This document shows positions 30,274 to 38,514 of a stretch of DNA of 64,000 bases, piece after piece. The stretch's first letter is position 1. Each line of letters begins with the position of its first letter. The DNA comes from Flavilitoribacter nigricans DSM 23189 = NBRC 102662 (GTDB taxonomy: Bacteria > Bacteroidota > Bacteroidia > Chitinophagales > Saprospiraceae). The stretch spans positions 1 through 64,000 of the forward strand of contig NZ_PDUD01000017.1 in the NCBI RefSeq assembly GCF_002646595.1. Reading direction: 5' to 3'. Under the pieces are notes generated by a model. The model saw nothing but the letters and a program-made list of their open reading frames with translations, was not told the DNA's origin and made no database searches. Both the position numbers and the translations under genes were made by a program.

Positions 30274-30981
30274 TTGCAGAAGCTGTCGCAACATACCGCC
30301 ATTCTCATCTTTTCCCGGACCGCCCGGGAGGAGGCACACGTCAAACAGTTCGGGCGTCACTTGTCGGCTGCGCAAAACCTTAAGATCGCGCAACTGCTCA
30401 TCCGGCGTACCCGGCGTATGGCCAAACGCACCCGTCTGCCGGTTTTCACGGTAAGCGGAGGCCAGCAACGTGGGCGTACTTTCGGCCAGCGTTTTACTAA
30501 TGCCATCGCGGATGTTTTCGACAAGGGATACGATCAGGTCATTACCATCGGTTCGGATTGCCCGGCCCTTACACCGCAGATCCTCCTGGATGCGCAGCAG
30601 CAACTGCAGCGGGGTAAGATCGTAACGGGAGCCGATCACAGCGGAGGTATCTACTTCCTGGGTATTTCCCGCCAACATTTTCTCCGGCAAACCCTCGCCA
30701 ATATTCCCTGGCAGAGCGGGCAGGACTTCGATAGCATCCGGCAATACGCCGACCAGTTGCAGATCGAACTGGCCGCCGGCAGTATGCTGATCGATGTGGA
30801 TGATGCCCGGGATCTGAAAAGAGTTGTTCAGGGGGGGCATGCCAACTGCGATCTGCTTAAAAAGCTACGTCAGCTCCTACAGTACGCCAGAATTTCGGTC
30901 TCCTGCCCGGTCTGGTTCCCTCAATTTGCATTTCCCAATGCCTGTGGCCTCCGCGGCCCGCCCGTCTATCCCGTCGGATAG
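30274..30981 (+). CDS. DUF2064 / TIGR04282-type glycosyltransferase of the arsenosugar cluster
   Basis: This 235-residue protein starts at a TTG 9 nt after arsS. It has a GT-A-like fold of the CofC/MobA kind: AILIFSRTAREEAHVK at the start, and TIGSDCPALTP with the metal-binding Asp. This is the DUF2064 family, one branch of which is annotated as an arsenosugar glycosyltransferase because it sits beside ArsS. The C-terminal 35 residues (after about 200) are Pro- and Arg-rich and atypical, possibly a frameshifted or read-through tail. The spacing supports an operon with arsS. Confidence 0.82.
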   Translation: MQKLSQHTAILIFSRTAREEAHVKQFGRHLSAAQNLKIAQLLIRRTRRMAKRTRLPVFTVSGGQQRGRTFGQRFTNAIADVFDKGYDQVITIGSDCPALTPQILLDAQQQLQRGKIVTGADHSGGIYFLGISRQHFLRQTLANIPWQSGQDFDSIRQYADQLQIELAAGSMLIDVDDARDLKRVVQGGHANCDLLKKLRQLLQYARISVSCPVWFPQFAFPNACGLRGPPVYPVG

Positions 30982-31202
30982 TCCAATATCCAGTTTCACT
31001 GATCTTCTTTTTCTAACACCTTTTCCCGGCTTTCGCTACGGCAAAGATCCGGGTACTACCAATTATCCGTCACCGGCGGTTGTCCATTGGTCCCTGCATG
31101 CGGTATGCCATATGCACGCACAAGCCTGCGGCATTTCTCCCGGCACCGTCCTGCTTGCCATCGGGCTACCGCTTACGATACGGTAAACAATCTCCTAGTC
31201 TA

Positions 31203-34200
31203 ATGAATAAATATACACTCCTAATTTTCCTGATCTGCCTGCTGAGTCGGCTGGCCGGCTGGGGTCAGGTAACCTTCAGCGGGCTCGTTACGGACAAGCT
31301 CAGCGGTGAGGCCCTGCCCTTTGTCAATGTTAGCAGTCAGGGTTCCAGCTTTGGTACCACTACTGATTCGGAAGGTCGCTACGAACTTACCCTCCAGGCG
31401 GTTCCTGAGGCGCTGATCTTTTCCTACGTGGGCTACGCCACGCGCACCGAACCGGTGGACGGACGCACCCAGATCAACATCAGTCTGGATGGTTCCACGA
31501 CGGACCTGTCGGAAGTCGTGGTCACGGCGCTCGGCCTGAAACGCGATAAACGCGACCTGGGCTACGCGGTACAAAAACTCGATAATGAAGAACTTACCAC
31601 CGTCCGACAGACCAACACCGCCGATGCCCTGGCCGGGCGGGTGGCCGGAGTACAGGTCACCCACGGCGGATCGGGGATCGGCTCTTCCACCCGGGTGGTG
31701 ATCCGGGGCGAGACCTCCCTTTCCGGCAGTAATCAACCGTTGTTTGTGATCGACGGGATCCCGGTAAGTAATGAACTGCTGGCCAATCCGGTGGAGGGCT
31801 CCGAAGCCGGCTTCCAGGAAGTGGATTACGGAAACGGCTTCGCCGAGATCAGTGCGGATGATATTGAGTCCATCACGGTGCTGAAAGGTCCCGGAGCGGC
31901 CGCACTTTACGGCAACCGGGCGGCCGGCGGTGTGGTGGTGATCGAGACTAAAGACGGCAGCCAAGGCCAGGGGATCGGTGTGAGTATCAATAGCCAGGTA
32001 ACCGTGGATCAAATATCCACCTACCCGCAGTATCAAAACGTCTACGGGCAGGGTTCCGGTGGCGTCTTTGCTTACGAAGACGGCTTCGGCGGCGGTATCG
32101 GCGATGGTGGTCTGGTCAGTTTCGGTCCGGAACTGAACGGTCAACTCATCCCGCAGTACGATAGTCCTTCCACCGATATCAACGGACAGCCGGTGAGAGC
32201 CGCCGATATTTTGGCGCGGGACGGCAATCCGATCACCGCGACCCCGTTTGTCGCGCATCCGGACAACGTCAAAAACTTCTTCGAGACGGGACTGACCTCC
32301 ATCCAGAACATCGCGCTGAGCGGCGCTAATCCCTACGGCTCTTTTCGGGTTTCCTACAGCCGGTTGGACAACGAGGGCATTATCCCGAATACCGATCTGA
32401 AGCGCAACGGCCTTTCCCTGAGCGGCTCCTACCAGCTGAGCGAACGGCTGAGCGTCCGGGCCTTCGGTAACTTTATCAATTCTTCCAGTACCCACCGGCC
32501 GGCGCTGGGCTACGGCAGCGAGAACCTGTTCTACCTCTTTAGCTGGATGGGACGGCAGGTCAACCTGGAAAACACCCCCAACTACTGGCAGGCCGGCCAG
32601 CAGGGATTCCGGCAGTTTGGGTACAATTACCAGTGGCTGGACAATCCGTATTTTTCCGTCTACGAGAATACCAACGGCTTTTCCAAAGACCGGATCCTCG
32701 GCAACATCAGTCTGCAGTACGCCCTGAGTGATAAACTAAACCTGCGGTTCCGCAGCGGTATCGATTCCTACGACGATCTGCGGCAGGCCCGGAGAGCCTT
32801 CAGCACCCAGCGTTTTCCCAACGGCGCCTACAAGGAAGAAGAGGTGAGATACCAGGAAAGCAATCACGATCTGCTGCTCTCCTACCGGGACCAGATCGGC
32901 AGTGACTGGAATTTTAGTCTCGGCATCGGCGGCTACCAGTTCCGGCAAACGACCGGATTCAAAAGTACGATTGCCAATCAACTCTCGGTGCCGAATATCT
33001 ACAACTTCGGGAACAGTAAGGTGCCCCTGGTCGTCTTTCAGGAAAATGCCCAAAAACGGATCAACAGCGTATACGGCATGGGCACGCTGAATTACCGCAA
33101 TCGCTTTTTTCTGGATCTGACCCTGCGCAACGACTGGTCGAGTACCCTACCCGCCGATAATAATTCTTTTGCCTACTATTCGGCCTCTACCAGTCTGGTA
33201 CTTTCGGAATTCCTGGCGCTTCCCAACTGGCTCACTTACGCCAAAGCCCGGCTGAGTCTGGCCAGTGTCGGTAATGACACCGATCCCTTACAACTTAATA
33301 ATACGCTGGTCTTCAATCAGAATTACGGAGCCTTCCCCCTCCTGACCAACTCCGCTACCCTGCTCAATGCCCGCCTGCGGCCCGAGCGGATCAATGCCCT
33401 CGAGGGTGGGCTGGAACTTTGGTTCTTCAACGATCGCGTGGGCGTGGATCTGAGCTGGTATCGCAATGTGGCCAGCGATCAGATCATCGCCCTGCCGGCA
33501 TCTGCGGCCAGCGGGTATACCGACCGGATCGTGAACGGCGGGAAGATCCGCTCCCAGGGACTAGAAGTAGTGCTGAACCTGGTGCCGGTGCGGACGCCCA
33601 GTTTCAGCTGGGAGACCTTCGTCAATTTCTCCCGGGGCAACAGCTATGTGGATGCCCTCCCGGAAGGTATTGACCGCTACGTGACGGGCTACACCCGGCT
33701 ATACGCCAGCACGGAAAACTCCGTGTTCTACATCGCCGACCCCGACGGTGGCCGGATTGGTGACATGTACGGAACCGGCTTCCGCAAAACGGAGGACGGG
33801 CAGATCATTTACGGCGCGAACGGCCTGCCGATCCGCGATACCGAACTGCGTTATCTGGGCAATTACAATCCCGACTTTATCGTGGGTATGGGTAACCGTT
33901 TCAGTTACAAAAACTTCTCCCTCAATGTTTTGCTCGACTGGCGACAGGGCGGCGTGATCGTTTCGCGAATGCTGGCTATCGGTAGTACCTCCGGCGTACT
34001 GGAACACACCCTGGCTGGCCGGGAAACCGGTATCGTAGGCGAAGGCGTGGTCAATCAGGGCACGGAGGAGAGTCAGGAATACGTCCCCAATACCACTACG
34101 GTATCCGCCGCGGAATATTACAATCAATTTTACAACCGCGCCAACGAAGAAAGCGCCCTCTACGACGCTTCCTATCTGAAATTGCGCCAGGTGGGTATTC

Positions 34201-34412
34201 AGTATACCCTGCCGAAAAGCCTGACCCGCAGCTGGGGTGTGGAAGAAATCCGTGTGGGACTGGTGGGAAATAACCTGCTGATCTTCACCGAAAATCCGCA
34301 TTTCGATCCCGAACTGAGCGCCATGCAGGGACGGAATTTTGCCTACGGCGTGGAGGATATGGCCTATCCCGGAACGCGTAGTTTCGGATTTAATCTGGGT
34401 CTGAAATTTTAA
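31203..34412 (+). CDS. SusC/RagA-family TonB-dependent outer-membrane receptor
   Basis: This 1069-residue protein starts at 31203 with a signal peptide (1-21, GWGQ end); an upstream reading adds 41 implausible residues. A carboxypeptidase-regulatory-like domain (about 23-100, FSGLVTDKLSGEALPFVNV) is followed by a plug (about 120-230, ALAGRVAGVQVTHGGSG and LFVIDGIPVSN) and a beta-barrel that ends in Phe (GFNLGLKF). SusC imports a ligand captured by its SusD partner, here 29 nt downstream. It follows the arsenosugar-type genes after 221 nt on the same strand. Cargo unknown. Confidence 0.95.
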   Translation: MNKYTLLIFLICLLSRLAGWGQVTFSGLVTDKLSGEALPFVNVSSQGSSFGTTTDSEGRYELTLQAVPEALIFSYVGYATRTEPVDGRTQINISLDGSTTDLSEVVVTALGLKRDKRDLGYAVQKLDNEELTTVRQTNTADALAGRVAGVQVTHGGSGIGSSTRVVIRGETSLSGSNQPLFVIDGIPVSNELLANPVEGSEAGFQEVDYGNGFAEISADDIESITVLKGPGAAALYGNRAAGGVVVIETKDGSQGQGIGVSINSQVTVDQISTYPQYQNVYGQGSGGVFAYEDGFGGGIGDGGLVSFGPELNGQLIPQYDSPSTDINGQPVRAADILARDGNPITATPFVAHPDNVKNFFETGLTSIQNIALSGANPYGSFRVSYSRLDNEGIIPNTDLKRNGLSLSGSYQLSERLSVRAFGNFINSSSTHRPALGYGSENLFYLFSWMGRQVNLENTPNYWQAGQQGFRQFGYNYQWLDNPYFSVYENTNGFSKDRILGNISLQYALSDKLNLRFRSGIDSYDDLRQARRAFSTQRFPNGAYKEEEVRYQESNHDLLLSYRDQIGSDWNFSLGIGGYQFRQTTGFKSTIANQLSVPNIYNFGNSKVPLVVFQENAQKRINSVYGMGTLNYRNRFFLDLTLRNDWSSTLPADNNSFAYYSASTSLVLSEFLALPNWLTYAKARLSLASVGNDTDPLQLNNTLVFNQNYGAFPLLTNSATLLNARLRPERINALEGGLELWFFNDRVGVDLSWYRNVASDQIIALPASAASGYTDRIVNGGKIRSQGLEVVLNLVPVRTPSFSWETFVNFSRGNSYVDALPEGIDRYVTGYTRLYASTENSVFYIADPDGGRIGDMYGTGFRKTEDGQIIYGANGLPIRDTELRYLGNYNPDFIVGMGNRFSYKNFSLNVLLDWRQGGVIVSRMLAIGSTSGVLEHTLAGRETGIVGEGVVNQGTEESQEYVPNTTTVSAAEYYNQFYNRANEESALYDASYLKLRQVGIQYTLPKSLTRSWGVEEIRVGLVGNNLLIFTENPHFDPELSAMQGRNFAYGVEDMAYPGTRSFGFNLGLKF

Positions 34413-34441
34413 CCCCATCTAACCCACAAAACGAAATTATT

Positions 34442-35866
34442 ATGTCTAAGTTAAAACATATATTCCTGCTTGGCCTGCTGTTTTTGGGCGCCTGTACGAA
34501 GCTGGAAGAATTGAATATCAACACCAATGCCCCCGAACGGGTGGCGCCGCAATTCCTGCTTTCCAATGTATTGTACCAGGCGGCCAACAACAATTCCTTC
34601 CAGGGCTGGCACGCCGGGAATTTACTGGCCCAGCATACCGCCAATATCGAGTTTCTGGCCGTCGACCGCTACAATCTCGGCAGCAATACGCCGCTCTGGA
34701 ATTCGACCTACCGCCTGCTCAATGATCTGAATACCATGGTGGAACTGGACCAGTCCAACGAAGCCTACCGGGGGATCGCCATGGTCATGCGGGCCAACCT
34801 GGCGGCCCTGCTGACCGATCTTTGGGCGGATGTGCCCTATTTTGATGCCATCCGGGGCATATCCGACGGAAACTTCACTCCGGCATTCGATACTCAGGAA
34901 ATGATCTACACCGCACCGGACGGTATTCTCGATCTGCTGGAACGAGCCGCCGATCTGCTGAGCCGCACTTCAGATCGGGTGGAGGGAGATATAATGTACG
35001 GCGGTGATCTGGACCAGTGGGTCAAATTCGCCAATTCCCTGCGCTTGCGTTATCTCCTGCGGATCAGCAGCCAGACGGAGGTATCGAATGCCATGCAGGC
35101 TATAGTTGACGCGGGAGCTTATATCGACAGCAATGCGGATAATGCCTTGATCTCCTACTTGTCCGCCGCGCCGAATCAGTGGTTCATTTTTACCGAACGG
35201 GAAGGTCGCTACACGGACGTACGCATGAGCAGCACCATTGAAGCTATTTTCGACCGGCTGGATGATCCCCGCGAAGCCGTTTATTTCAAGCCCACCGCGG
35301 CTTCGGTGGCCGCCGGTGATCCGGATTTCCACGGACTGCCCAACGGGCTGAGCCGGGAGAGTCAGAATCAGTACAATTTCAATAATATTTCTCTGCTCGG
35401 TCGTATCCTGCGGGATGAGCCAAACGGGGTGGATGCCTTATTCCTGAAAGCCAGTGAAGTCCATTTCGTCCTGGCGGAAGCGGCCGCCCGGGGACTGATC
35501 AGCGGATCGGCGAACGAGCACTACGAGGCGGGCATCCGGTCTTCCCTGGAATACTACGGAATTACCGATGCGGATACCTATCTCGCCCAAGCGGCCGTTG
35601 CGCTGGACGGAAACGATGATCTGGAAAAGATCCTGACCCAAAAGTGGATCGCCCTGTTCCTGAACGGCTACGAAGCCTGGCTGGATATCCGCCGCACGGG
35701 TATTCCCACGGTGGAGATCTCTCCGGATAACCTCAATCAGGGGCTTTACCCCGTGCGCTATACCTACCCGGAAAGCGAACAGGCCGTGAACGGGATCAAC
35801 TACCAGATCGCCGTAGACCGGATCGGTGGTGATGATTACAACAGCAAGGGCTGGTGGGAGCAGTAA
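34442..35866 (+). CDS. SusD/RagB-family surface lipoprotein (SusD-like_2 type)
   Basis: This 474-residue lipoprotein has a lipobox (FLLGLLFLGAC, acylated Cys about 17) followed by TKLEELNINTNAPERV. The rest is an all-helical SusD-like protein of the second subfamily: PQFLLSNVLYQAANN, the tetratricopeptide-like region DLWADVPYFDAIRG, and KASEVHFVLAEAA followed by LTQKWIALFLNGYEAWLDIRRTG-type conserved end blocks. It binds ligand at the surface as a lid on the SusC barrel just upstream. Confidence 0.93.
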   Translation: MSKLKHIFLLGLLFLGACTKLEELNINTNAPERVAPQFLLSNVLYQAANNNSFQGWHAGNLLAQHTANIEFLAVDRYNLGSNTPLWNSTYRLLNDLNTMVELDQSNEAYRGIAMVMRANLAALLTDLWADVPYFDAIRGISDGNFTPAFDTQEMIYTAPDGILDLLERAADLLSRTSDRVEGDIMYGGDLDQWVKFANSLRLRYLLRISSQTEVSNAMQAIVDAGAYIDSNADNALISYLSAAPNQWFIFTEREGRYTDVRMSSTIEAIFDRLDDPREAVYFKPTAASVAAGDPDFHGLPNGLSRESQNQYNFNNISLLGRILRDEPNGVDALFLKASEVHFVLAEAAARGLISGSANEHYEAGIRSSLEYYGITDADTYLAQAAVALDGNDDLEKILTQKWIALFLNGYEAWLDIRRTGIPTVEISPDNLNQGLYPVRYTYPESEQAVNGINYQIAVDRIGGDDYNSKGWWEQ

Positions 35867-35992
35867 CAATCTTCCACCATCATTGGTTTTACCTAAAGGA
35901 AGCGATTAAGCTGTGAATGGGACCCGGCCGATGGAAATCATCGCAGTCGGGTTCCATTCGGAGCAGCAACTTAATGATCGAATATTTTGCAA

Positions 35993-37333
35993 ATGGACAA
36001 TGTGATCTTATGGCAATGGATCCTGGTGATCGGCTCCAGTCTGATCTTTTTTCTGCTGTCGCCACTGGCCCGGTCCACCCGTGATTTCTTTCAGGCCCGG
36101 CACCGGGGGAAAAGTCCCAATACACTGGTGCTGACGGGCAGTCTGATCATTTCCTGGATCTTTGCCAAATCCATCACCAATGCCGCTAACCTGGGGCAGA
36201 GTTTCGGACTGGTGGGCGGGTTGGCCTATGCGGCCTATTATCTGTCGTTTGCCGTGGCCGGAGTGATCCTGGTGCGGTTGCGACGGGCCGGTTTTGCCAG
36301 TATCCACCAGTTTCTGAACACCCGTTACGGCCGGGGTGCGATCATTCTGTTCTCGCTGCTGATCGGCATCCGGCTGTTCAATGAGATCTGGTCCAATACG
36401 ATGGTGATCGGTACCTATTTCGGAGCGGTGGGATCGGCTTCCTACTATTGGGCCATTGTGGTCTTTACCCTGCTGACGGTGGCTTATTCTTTGAAGGGCG
36501 GCCTCAGCAGCAGCATTTTTACGGATGTGATCCAGATGGTCCTGTTCGGCCTTTTACTCATCGCGCTACTGGTGAACCTGAGCGGAAGCGATCAGTTGAC
36601 GGCACGCACGGTTTGGGAATCCGGGCAGTGGGAAATGGGCCTGGGGCTCAATTTGCTCTTCGCCGCTTTGCTGCAGTCGCTGAGTTATCCCTTTCACGAT
36701 CCGGTGATGACCGATCGTGCCTTCATCAGTGACGAACGGACCACACTGCGCAGCTTTATGCTGGCCGCCGGCTTCGGGGGGCTGTTCATTCTGCTGTTCA
36801 GTTTTATCGGGATCTACGCCCGTCAGGCCGGCATGGAGGGGGACGCAGCGGTGCAGGTGGCCCGCTCCCTCGGCGTGATCATGATGTTGTTGATGAATTA
36901 TATTATGGTCACCTCGGCCGCTTCTACTCTTGACAGTAGTTTTGCCTCCTTTGCCAAACTGTTTGCCATCGATCTGGGGATCGGTCGTTCCGTCCGAATG
37001 GGACGCCTCTTCATGGTCGTACTGGCGGTGCTCGGTACCATCCCCGTTTTCCTTAACCCGGAGATCCTTTCCGCCACCACCGTTAGCGGTACGATGGTGA
37101 TCGGGCTCACGCCCATTTTTCTCTTTTGGCGCGTCCCGGCTCCGCGGCTTAGTTTTTACCTGAGCGTCCTGGCCGGTCTGGCCGTCGGCATCCTGCTCGT
37201 GCTGGGCTGGTATCCGTCGGAGATCATCCTGTCGGAGGGTAAATACGCCGATCTGTTGTGGCTGAACGTGTGGGGTGTGCTGCTCTGCGTGCTTCTCTTC
37301 TTTATTCCAAAATGGCTAATGCAAAAATCATGA
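35993..37333 (+). CDS. Sodium:solute symporter (SSS family)
   Basis: This 446-residue inner-membrane protein starts at the ATG at 35993, following a TTG six bases earlier. About twelve hydrophobic helices are seen, with SSS-family features such as FFLLSPLARSTRDFFQARHR at the first loop, AYSLKGGLSSSIFTDVIQ and TSAASTLDSSFASFAKL. It couples uptake of a small solute to sodium. Its stop overlaps the start of the phosphoesterase gene (ATGA), so the two are translationally coupled, and it sits 126 nt after susD. That suggests a route from outer-membrane receptor to cytoplasm. Confidence 0.9.
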   Translation: MDNVILWQWILVIGSSLIFFLLSPLARSTRDFFQARHRGKSPNTLVLTGSLIISWIFAKSITNAANLGQSFGLVGGLAYAAYYLSFAVAGVILVRLRRAGFASIHQFLNTRYGRGAIILFSLLIGIRLFNEIWSNTMVIGTYFGAVGSASYYWAIVVFTLLTVAYSLKGGLSSSIFTDVIQMVLFGLLLIALLVNLSGSDQLTARTVWESGQWEMGLGLNLLFAALLQSLSYPFHDPVMTDRAFISDERTTLRSFMLAAGFGGLFILLFSFIGIYARQAGMEGDAAVQVARSLGVIMMLLMNYIMVTSAASTLDSSFASFAKLFAIDLGIGRSVRMGRLFMVVLAVLGTIPVFLNPEILSATTVSGTMVIGLTPIFLFWRVPAPRLSFYLSVLAGLAVGILLVLGWYPSEIILSEGKYADLLWLNVWGVLLCVLLFFIPKWLMQKS

Positions 37334-38178
37334 ATACAAAAGATATCGGAAATTTGAACGGGCCGCTCCTAGTCTTCGGTGGTGTGTATAGCAACCTCCA
37401 GGCTTTGGAAGCATTGCAGGAACTGGCTGCCGGTATGAATATCCCGGCGGAACGCATCATCTGCACCGGCGATGTGGTCGGCTACTGCGCCCAGCCGGAG
37501 GCCGTAGTCCAAAAAGTCAGGGATTGGGGCATCCATTGTATTGCCGGTAATGTGGAATTGCAACTGGCGTCCGGTGCGGATCATTGCGGCTGTGATTTTC
37601 GCACCGGTTCCCGCTGTGACAGCTTTTCGCAAGACTGGTATCCCTACGCCAAGACTCACCTCTCCCCCGCTTCCATCGACTGGATGCAGCAACTGCCGGA
37701 TCAGCTGCAGTTTACTTTCGCGGGGAAAAAGGTGCGGGTACTGCACGGCAGTTACCGGGAAGTAGCCGGCTATGTTTTTGCCTCTACGCCCTGGAACGAA
37801 AAAATGGAGATCTTCGAAGAATGCAAATCCGAAGTGGTACTGGCCGGCCACTGCGGACTCCCCTTTGCCGATACGGCCAACGGCTATTACTGGCTGAATG
37901 CCGGTGTGATCGGCATGCCCGCCAATGACGGGACGCCGCGGGTGTGGTGTATGCTGCTGGAGGAATTTTCGACATCGATTGCGTATCGCTTCCTCCCAGT
38001 GGAATATAATTTTTTGCTCGCCCAACAATTCATGCGCAATGCCGGACTGCCGGAAGCCTATGCGCTGACGTTATCTACCGGGTTGTGGGATAATTGTGAG
38101 ATCCTGCCGGAGACGGAGACGCGGGCGCAGGGTAAAATGCTGGAATTGGACCGTCTGGAAACCAGCCGCTATCTGTAA
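37330..38178 (+). CDS. Metallophosphoesterase-like protein with missing metal ligands
   Basis: This 282-residue protein starts at 37330 by an ATGA overlap with the symporter gene. It keeps the YfcE-like layout: motif 1 is FGGVYSNLQALEAL, motif 2 ICTGDVVGYCAQPEAVV, motif 3 AGNVELQL, then VLHGSYRE and LAGHCGLPF. In active members motif 1 is SDIHSN; here Asp becomes G18 and His becomes Y20, and the GNHD motif is GNVE. D48 and H139 remain. It is therefore unlikely to bind two metals normally and may be a binding or altered enzyme. The downstream hairpin at 38213 may end the transcript. Confidence 0.8.
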   Translation: MNTKDIGNLNGPLLVFGGVYSNLQALEALQELAAGMNIPAERIICTGDVVGYCAQPEAVVQKVRDWGIHCIAGNVELQLASGADHCGCDFRTGSRCDSFSQDWYPYAKTHLSPASIDWMQQLPDQLQFTFAGKKVRVLHGSYREVAGYVFASTPWNEKMEIFEECKSEVVLAGHCGLPFADTANGYYWLNAGVIGMPANDGTPRVWCMLLEEFSTSIAYRFLPVEYNFLLAQQFMRNAGLPEAYALTLSTGLWDNCEILPETETRAQGKMLELDRLETSRYL

Positions 38179-38212
38179 GACCAAATGCCATAATCGATCC
38201 CCGGCAATCTTT

Positions 38213-38233
38213 ACCATATAAAATATGGTTTTT
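38213..38233 (+). terminator. Possible terminator after the phosphoesterase-like gene
   Basis: ACCATAT (38213-38219) and ATATGGT (38223-38229) form a 7-bp AT-rich stem with an AAA loop, followed by TTTT. It lies 34 nt after the stop at 38178. The stem is weak. Confidence 0.4.
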
Positions 38234-38514
38234 GATTCCCGGGGAAAAATTTATATCAACTTTTTATACACCTTATATAATTTTTATATATTTGCCGCAT
38301 AATCCTCTCAATTTGCGATAGAAAATAACCGAAACAGCTTCTAACAATCTTTCAGCTCAACTGCAGAACCAGATTAGATACCTATTCTTCAAATTTGCGA
38401 TTTAACTACAGCTAAACGACTATTGTGATGTCCGCCTGGTAAGCTTTCAGGTAGGGTGATCGCTATGCTTAGCCTTATCCTTTCAAGTAGTAATTCAACC
38501 TAAAGTATCCATCT
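38234..38514 (+). promoter_or_regulatory. Leader region of the second susC, with a -7 element
   Basis: TATATTTG at 38287-38294 matches TAnnTTTG exactly in an AT-rich tract, but no TTG lies at the ideal spacing (TTA is found there). The remaining 220 nt before the susC ATG at 38515 are untranslated and include short stems (for example CCTG / CAGG near 38437-38455), so a structured leader is possible. No known riboswitch class is recognised. Confidence 0.4.

Noticed and set aside
31221-32495. A 424-codon minus-strand frame inside the first susC.
   Set aside because: Antisense to a clear TonB-dependent receptor with no supporting motif.
38425-38470. The leader of the second susC was considered as a riboswitch.
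   Set aside because: Short stems are visible but no conserved ligand-binding core of a known class is recognised.
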